A stretch of 38,399 nt of DNA from Planctomycetota bacterium (GTDB taxonomy: Bacteria; Planctomycetota; UBA1135; UBA2386). The stretch's first letter is position 1, and each line of letters starts with the position of its first letter. Where the stretch lies: NCBI GenBank assembly GCA_016794565.1, contig JAEUHQ010000101.1, positions 1 to 38,399 of the forward strand, read 5' to 3'. A program made the position numbers and the translations under genes. The notes beneath the pieces were generated by a model. It did not search any database. It saw only the letters and a list, made by a program, of their open reading frames with translations, and was not told the origin of the DNA. Below, piece by piece: positions 34,926 through 38,399 of this stretch.

Positions 34926-34926
34926 C

Positions 34927-35535
34927 ATGGACAGCCGGCCCATGCCGCGCCGAACAGCGCGTCGGAGACCCCGGATGCTGATCACCGAGAACATCGTCAA
35001 GATCCAGGACCTGTTCGACTCGTGGCGCGAAGCGGGGCACACGAAGCTCGCCAACGGCGTCGAGCTGATCGGCCGCACCGGCGGTGATGACGGCGATCCG
35101 GCGTGGTTGCACGCGCTCTTCCCGGGCCTCGAGCCTGCCGGCCTGGATGCTCTCGAGAAGGAGACCGGCGCGGCACTGCCGCCGCAGCTGCGCGCCTTCT
35201 ACCGGCTGATCGGCGGGATGAGTCTCTTCCACGGCGCGTTCTGCATGTTCGGCAAACGGCGCCGCGGCATCCGCACGGGCATCGCCGCCGTGCAGGTGGG
35301 CGACATCGTCGAACTGAACCACGAGATCGACGTGCTCGGATGGCGGCCGCCGGAAGCGATCGCGTTCGCGGTGAACGGATGGGACCAGTCCGTGCACGTC
35401 GCGGGCATGGGGCGCGACGCACGGGAGATCACGCGCTGCGACCGTGCCACCGGACGCGTTCTCGAGGTCCACGCGTCGATCTACGAGTGCATCCGCGACC
35501 GCCTGTACCGCCTCGACCAGCTGATGCTCGGCTGA
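34927..35535 (+). CDS. SMI1/KNR4 (SUKH) family protein
   Basis: 202 residues from the ATG at 34927; ATG 34975 (MLITENIVKIQD) is a good alternative and starts closer to the domain. The pattern DLFDSWREAGHTKLANG, then PGLEPAGLDALEKETGAALPPQLRAFYRLIGGMSLFHGAFCMFGKR, and the C-terminal half with VQVGDIVELNHEIDVLG and WDQSVHVAGMG, match the SUKH superfamily. These proteins often act as immunity proteins in bacterial toxin systems, or as signalling adaptors. No toxin gene is adjacent, so an immunity role is not supported here. It lies just upstream of chemotaxis genes. Confidence 0.78.
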   Translation: MDSRPMPRRTARRRPRMLITENIVKIQDLFDSWREAGHTKLANGVELIGRTGGDDGDPAWLHALFPGLEPAGLDALEKETGAALPPQLRAFYRLIGGMSLFHGAFCMFGKRRRGIRTGIAAVQVGDIVELNHEIDVLGWRPPEAIAFAVNGWDQSVHVAGMGRDAREITRCDRATGRVLEVHASIYECIRDRLYRLDQLMLG

Positions 35536-35560
35536 GCGCCGGCCCCGGGGAACTCCGGAC

Positions 35561-35589
35561 ACAAGTCGTGCGCGTGCCCGAGCCGATAG
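35561..35589 (+). promoter_or_regulatory. Candidate sigma28 promoter before the cheY-like gene
   Basis: GCCGATAG (35582-35589) is a 7-of-8 match to the sigma28 -10 box, with ACAAGTCG at 35561-35568 upstream. The AAG is at the same offset as in the flagellin candidate. The -10 box ends only 10 bases before the ATG at 35600, which would give an almost leaderless transcript. A weak AGG at 35588-35590 could be the Shine-Dalgarno instead. Confidence 0.3.
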
Positions 35590-35599
35590 GTCACGCGCA

Positions 35600-35968
35600 A
35601 TGAACAAGAGAATCCTCCTCGTCGACGACTCCGCCGTGATGCGGAAGCTCGTGACACGTGCGATCCGACAGACGGGTCTCGGAGTCGACGTCGCCGCCGA
35701 AGCCGGCAACGGCAAGGAGGCACTCGGCATGCTCTCGTCCCAGCAGATCGACCTCGTGTTCTGCGACTGGAACATGCCCGAGATGAACGGCCTCGAATTC
35801 ATCGCGGAGGCGCGCAAGACGCACAAGACGCCGATCGTGATGCTGACGACGGAGGGCACGGCGGAGAAGTCGCAGCAGGCCCTCGCGGCCGGCGCGGATG
35901 CCTACCTGACGAAACCGTTCACGCCTGAAGACCTGCAGCAGAAGCTCAAACTGCTGCTGAAGATCTGA
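35600..35968 (+). CDS. CheY-like single-domain response regulator
   Basis: 122 residues, a receiver domain only. Key residues are present: acidic pair D9/D10, phosphoacceptor D56 in FCDWNMPEMNG, switch Thr in MLTTEG (T83/T84) and Lys 105 in LTKPF. Such proteins carry the signal from CheA to the flagellar switch. It is 10 bases upstream of a CheX/CheC-like gene that could dephosphorylate it, and a methyl-accepting chemotaxis protein follows. CheA and CheW are not in the window. Confidence 0.92.
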   Translation: MNKRILLVDDSAVMRKLVTRAIRQTGLGVDVAAEAGNGKEALGMLSSQQIDLVFCDWNMPEMNGLEFIAEARKTHKTPIVMLTTEGTAEKSQQALAAGADAYLTKPFTPEDLQQKLKLLLKI

Positions 35969-35978
35969 GGGCACGTCG

Positions 35979-36572
35979 ATGACCGCCGCCCCCGCCGTTG
36001 GTCTCGTCGGCAAGCTGAAGGCCATCGGGATCGCCATGCTGCAGCAGGCGCTGACCGACTGGGCGCAGATGACCGGCCTCACCGTGGAGACCGGCGACGC
36101 CAAGGTCCAGAACCTCGCCAAGCGCGCGCAGATCGAGGCCACCATCACCGGCGCAGTGATGCTGGTCGAGACGAAGGTCGAAGGCCGCTGCGAAGGCCCG
36201 TACTTCTTCGTCTTCCCGAACGCCCTGGCCGCGGCGGCCGTTGGCGGACTCGTCATGCTCGCGCCCGGCGTGGTCGAACAGAAGGCCAAGACGGGCCTCG
36301 ACGACGCCGACGTCGAAGCGTTCAAGGAACTCGCCAACCTGCTCTGCGGCTCGTCGAACAACGTGCTCGCCCGTTTGCAGCCAGGCCTCCGCCTCTCGCA
36401 AGGCGTCGCGCACTTGAAGGTCCGCTCCGGCATCCCCGACCTGAAGGTGCACATCGGGGAGATCCCGGACGGCGAGACCGCGTGCATCGCCTGCTCGGTC
36501 AAGGTCGCCGGTCAGGCGTACACCGTGCACCAGCTGCTGCCGCTCGCGCTCGCGCGCTCGATGCTGGCCTGA
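35979..36572 (+). CDS. CheX/CheC-like chemotaxis phosphatase-family protein
   Basis: 197 residues. The segment ALTDWAQMTGLTVETGD starts a CheC/CheX/FliN-like fold. The conserved E-x2-N active-site motif appears as ELAN (117-120) in AFKELANLLCGSSNNVLARLQP, and a later strand contains KVHIGEIPDG. The family removes phosphate from CheY-P. I do not see the conserved downstream Pro at the expected distance, so activity is not certain. FliN/FliY-type switch proteins are the alternative, but the position beside CheY favours a CheX/CheC role. The spacing of 10 bases suggests one operon with cheY. Confidence 0.8.
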   Translation: MTAAPAVGLVGKLKAIGIAMLQQALTDWAQMTGLTVETGDAKVQNLAKRAQIEATITGAVMLVETKVEGRCEGPYFFVFPNALAAAAVGGLVMLAPGVVEQKAKTGLDDADVEAFKELANLLCGSSNNVLARLQPGLRLSQGVAHLKVRSGIPDLKVHIGEIPDGETACIACSVKVAGQAYTVHQLLPLALARSMLA

Positions 36573-36697
36573 GTGCGTAGCGCCGGTCGCCGCGGCGCAC
36601 GGTTCGGCTCCGATTCGAGGGCGGCACCTGCCGAAAAACGAGGGCCCACGCATCGGCAATCCGGGACGGCAGTCCTGCACCGCAACGACCAACAACG

Positions 36698-38399
36698 ATG
36701 AAGCTGCGCTCGCGCCTCACCACCCTGCTGCTCGCCTGCGGAATCGCGCCGATGATCATCTCGGTCGCGATCGCACACCGCAGCGAAGACACGGCCATTT
36801 CGAATCTGGTCGGTCTGGCGGACGAAGCACTGCACCAGGCGGCCAAGGACCGGCTGGTCGGCGAGGTCAATGGCCGCAGCGCCCACGTGAGGACGTACCT
36901 CGAGAGCATCCGCCTCCACGTGGAGTCGATGGCACTCGACCGAGGTACGGGTGAAGCGGTCACGGCGTTCCGCGACGGCTTCGCATCGCTCGCGGCCGAC
37001 AACCAGCTGAACGGCGCGCAGGTCCGGGAGATGAAACAGGCCGCCGCGAACTACTACCGGAGCGCGTTCGCGACCGAGTTCGCCAAGCAGTCGGGCCGCA
37101 CGGCCCAGGTCGACCCGATCCTCGCGCGCGTCGACGACGCGATGGCCGTGGCGCAGAACTACTACATCGCGACCAATCCGAACCCGCTCGGCAAGAAGGA
37201 CATGCTCGACAAGGCAGCGGACGCCTCCAAGTACACCGAGGCCCACGCCGTCTTCCATCCGTGGCTGCACGCCTTCCAGCAGAAGTTCGGCTACTACGAC
37301 GTGTTCCTGATCGATACGACCGGACGCGTCGTCTACACGGTCTTCAAGGAGCTCGACTTCGCGTCCTCGCTGGTGAACGGGCCGTGGGCCGACACCGGCC
37401 TCGGGGATCTGTACCGGCGGATGCAGAGCGCGCCGGACGGCACTTCGGTGTTCGCCGACTTCAAGAGCTACGCGCCTTCGTACGACGCACCGGCTGCGTT
37501 CATCGGGAGCCCGGTGTCGCACGAAGGGAAGCGCGTCGGCTACATCGCGTTCCAGATGCCGATCGATCGCATCAATGCGGTCATGACGGAGACCGCGGGG
37601 CTCGGCCAAACAGGCGAGATCGTGCTCGTCGGTCCGGAACGACAGATGCGTTCGGACTCGCGCCACCAGCCGAAGACCCTGAGCGTCATCGCGTCGTTCC
37701 AGCACCCGGAGACCGGCAAGCTCGACCTGCCGCAGGTCCAGGAGGCGATCGGCGGCAAGAGCGGCGTGGAGGAGACCACGGACAGCGACGGCGGAGTCGA
37801 ACTGTGTGCCTATGCGCCGCTGGAGGTACTCGGCACGCGCTGGGCGGTGCTCGGCAAGATCGAGAAGAGGGAAGTCTTCGCCGCCGCCGCGAAGATGGTG
37901 CAGAGCGGCGAAGAGACGCTGGCGAGTTCGCTGTACTTCCACGCAGCCCTGATCGCCGTCTGCTCGGTCGCAATCGCGTTCATCGCGTGGCTGTTCTCAC
38001 GCCGCCTCGTCGCGCCGATCGACAAGACGGTGCTGGCGTTGAAGGACATCGCCGAGGGCGAGGGCGACCTCACGCGGCGACTCGACGAGAGCCGCGCCGA
38101 CGAGCTCGGCGATCTGGGCAAGTGGTTCAACCGCTTCCTCGGCAAGCTGCAGACCATCATCAAGGACATGGGCGCGAAGGCGCAGAGTGTCACGAGCGCG
38201 TCGACGCAGCTGATGGGCACGGCGACGGCCCTGTCGACCGGAGCCGAACGCACGAAGACGCAGTCGACGCAGGTCGCCGCGGCGGCCGAGCAGATGACCG
38301 CGAACATGAACAACGTCAGCACGTCGAGCGAAGCGATGGCCGCGACGCTGCGCACGGTCGCCGCCGCCGTGGAAGAGATGACCGCCAGCATCGGTGAGG
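36698..38399 (+). CDS. Methyl-accepting chemotaxis protein (3' end truncated by the window)
   Basis: 567 codons are visible and the frame is open at the window end. Transmembrane helix 1 lies at about 7-27. A long periplasmic sensor of about 385 residues resembles a Cache domain (VDDAMAVAQNYYIATNP, FGYYDVFLIDTTGRVVYTVFKE, VGYIAFQMPIDRINAVM, GLGQTGEIVLVGPERQMRSDSRH). Transmembrane helix 2 lies near 413-435, then a HAMP domain (RLVAPIDKTVLALKDIAEGEGDLTRRLDE) and the start of the signalling coiled coil (AAAEQMTANMNNVSTSSEAM). The conserved tip and methylation helices beyond are cut off. It senses an unknown ligand and controls a CheA kinase. It is 125 bases downstream of the CheX-like gene. Confidence 0.92.
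   Translation, partial: MKLRSRLTTLLLACGIAPMIISVAIAHRSEDTAISNLVGLADEALHQAAKDRLVGEVNGRSAHVRTYLESIRLHVESMALDRGTGEAVTAFRDGFASLAADNQLNGAQVREMKQAAANYYRSAFATEFAKQSGRTAQVDPILARVDDAMAVAQNYYIATNPNPLGKKDMLDKAADASKYTEAHAVFHPWLHAFQQKFGYYDVFLIDTTGRVVYTVFKELDFASSLVNGPWADTGLGDLYRRMQSAPDGTSVFADFKSYAPSYDAPAAFIGSPVSHEGKRVGYIAFQMPIDRINAVMTETAGLGQTGEIVLVGPERQMRSDSRHQPKTLSVIASFQHPETGKLDLPQVQEAIGGKSGVEETTDSDGGVELCAYAPLEVLGTRWAVLGKIEKREVFAAAAKMVQSGEETLASSLYFHAALIAVCSVAIAFIAWLFSRRLVAPIDKTVLALKDIAEGEGDLTRRLDESRADELGDLGKWFNRFLGKLQTIIKDMGAKAQSVTSASTQLMGTATALSTGAERTKTQSTQVAAAAEQMTANMNNVSTSSEAMAATLRTVAAAVEEMTASIGE

Larger units (their letters stand above)
34541..34926. other. 386-base divergent intergenic region
   Basis: It lies between the Coq4-like gene (minus) and the SUKH gene (plus). 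No gene is visible. It contains the composite motif at 34822-34859 and a hairpin over the ribosome binding site at 34900-34925. A GTG-initiated extension of the SUKH gene from 34852 is possible but unconvincing. Otherwise I see nothing. Confidence 0.5.

Overview
The window is a very GC-rich, densely packed bacterial chromosome segment with 28 protein genes that I accept (the last one cut by the window end) and one tRNA. There is no 16S rRNA gene, so taxonomy is inferred. Two TonB-like, membrane-anchored squalene-cyclase-fold proteins, a eukaryotic-type Ser/Thr kinase with TPRs, a sigma54 regulator and an ECF sigma factor suggest Planctomycetota or a similar large-genome, Gram-negative-type phylum. 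An outer membrane is implied by the SurA-like chaperone, the RND pump with its OprM/TolC-type component, and the lipoproteins.

Layout. 1-5.8 kb: a SurA-like periplasmic protein, two tandem paralogues with a TonB-like N-terminus and a squalene-cyclase-like toroid, and a short flagellin with a sigma28-like promoter. 5.8-9.0 kb: housekeeping genes (rpsT, a TPR protein, def, ribF).

9.0-18.7 kb: a lipid-modification and stress locus, the most interesting part. A minus-strand operon with overlapping stops and starts (desaturase, FAD oxidoreductase, DUF1365, Cfa-type methyltransferase) diverges from a plus-strand pair (DUF1295 membrane protein, second Cfa-like methyltransferase). Next come a cobalamin-binding sensor on the minus strand and then fasciclin protein, ECF sigma factor and RskA-like anti-sigma factor on the plus strand. 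The gene content closely matches the mycobacterial sigK-rskA locus (FAD oxidoreductase, DUF1365, UfaA1, DUF1295, SigK, RskA, with fasciclin proteins MPT70/83 as targets). The addition here is a CarH-like B12 photosensor module that carries the W-x9-EH motif but has no MerR DNA-binding domain. A perfect 10+10 inverted repeat lies in the first divergent promoter region, and related half-sites lie in the second.

18.8-27.9 kb: tRNA-Phe, then one minus-strand operon of six coupled genes. In order of transcription these are a 78-aa NHLP/Os1348-like peptide, an RND membrane-fusion lipoprotein, a 1511-aa fusion of an RND inner-membrane pump with its outer-membrane factor (an intact lipobox lies at the junction), a FAD monooxygenase, and two unknown membrane proteins. 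A perfect 20-bp palindrome lies upstream.

28.1-34.5 kb: a minus-strand cluster of a Coq4-like protein, a Ser/Thr kinase with TolB-like and TPR regions, a GAF-sigma54 regulator and a lipoprotein. 34.9-38.4 kb: a SUKH/SMI1 protein, then chemotaxis genes (CheY, CheX/CheC-like, and a methyl-accepting chemotaxis protein truncated by the window end).

All assignments rest on reading motifs in the translated sequence and on remembered family knowledge. No database search was run.
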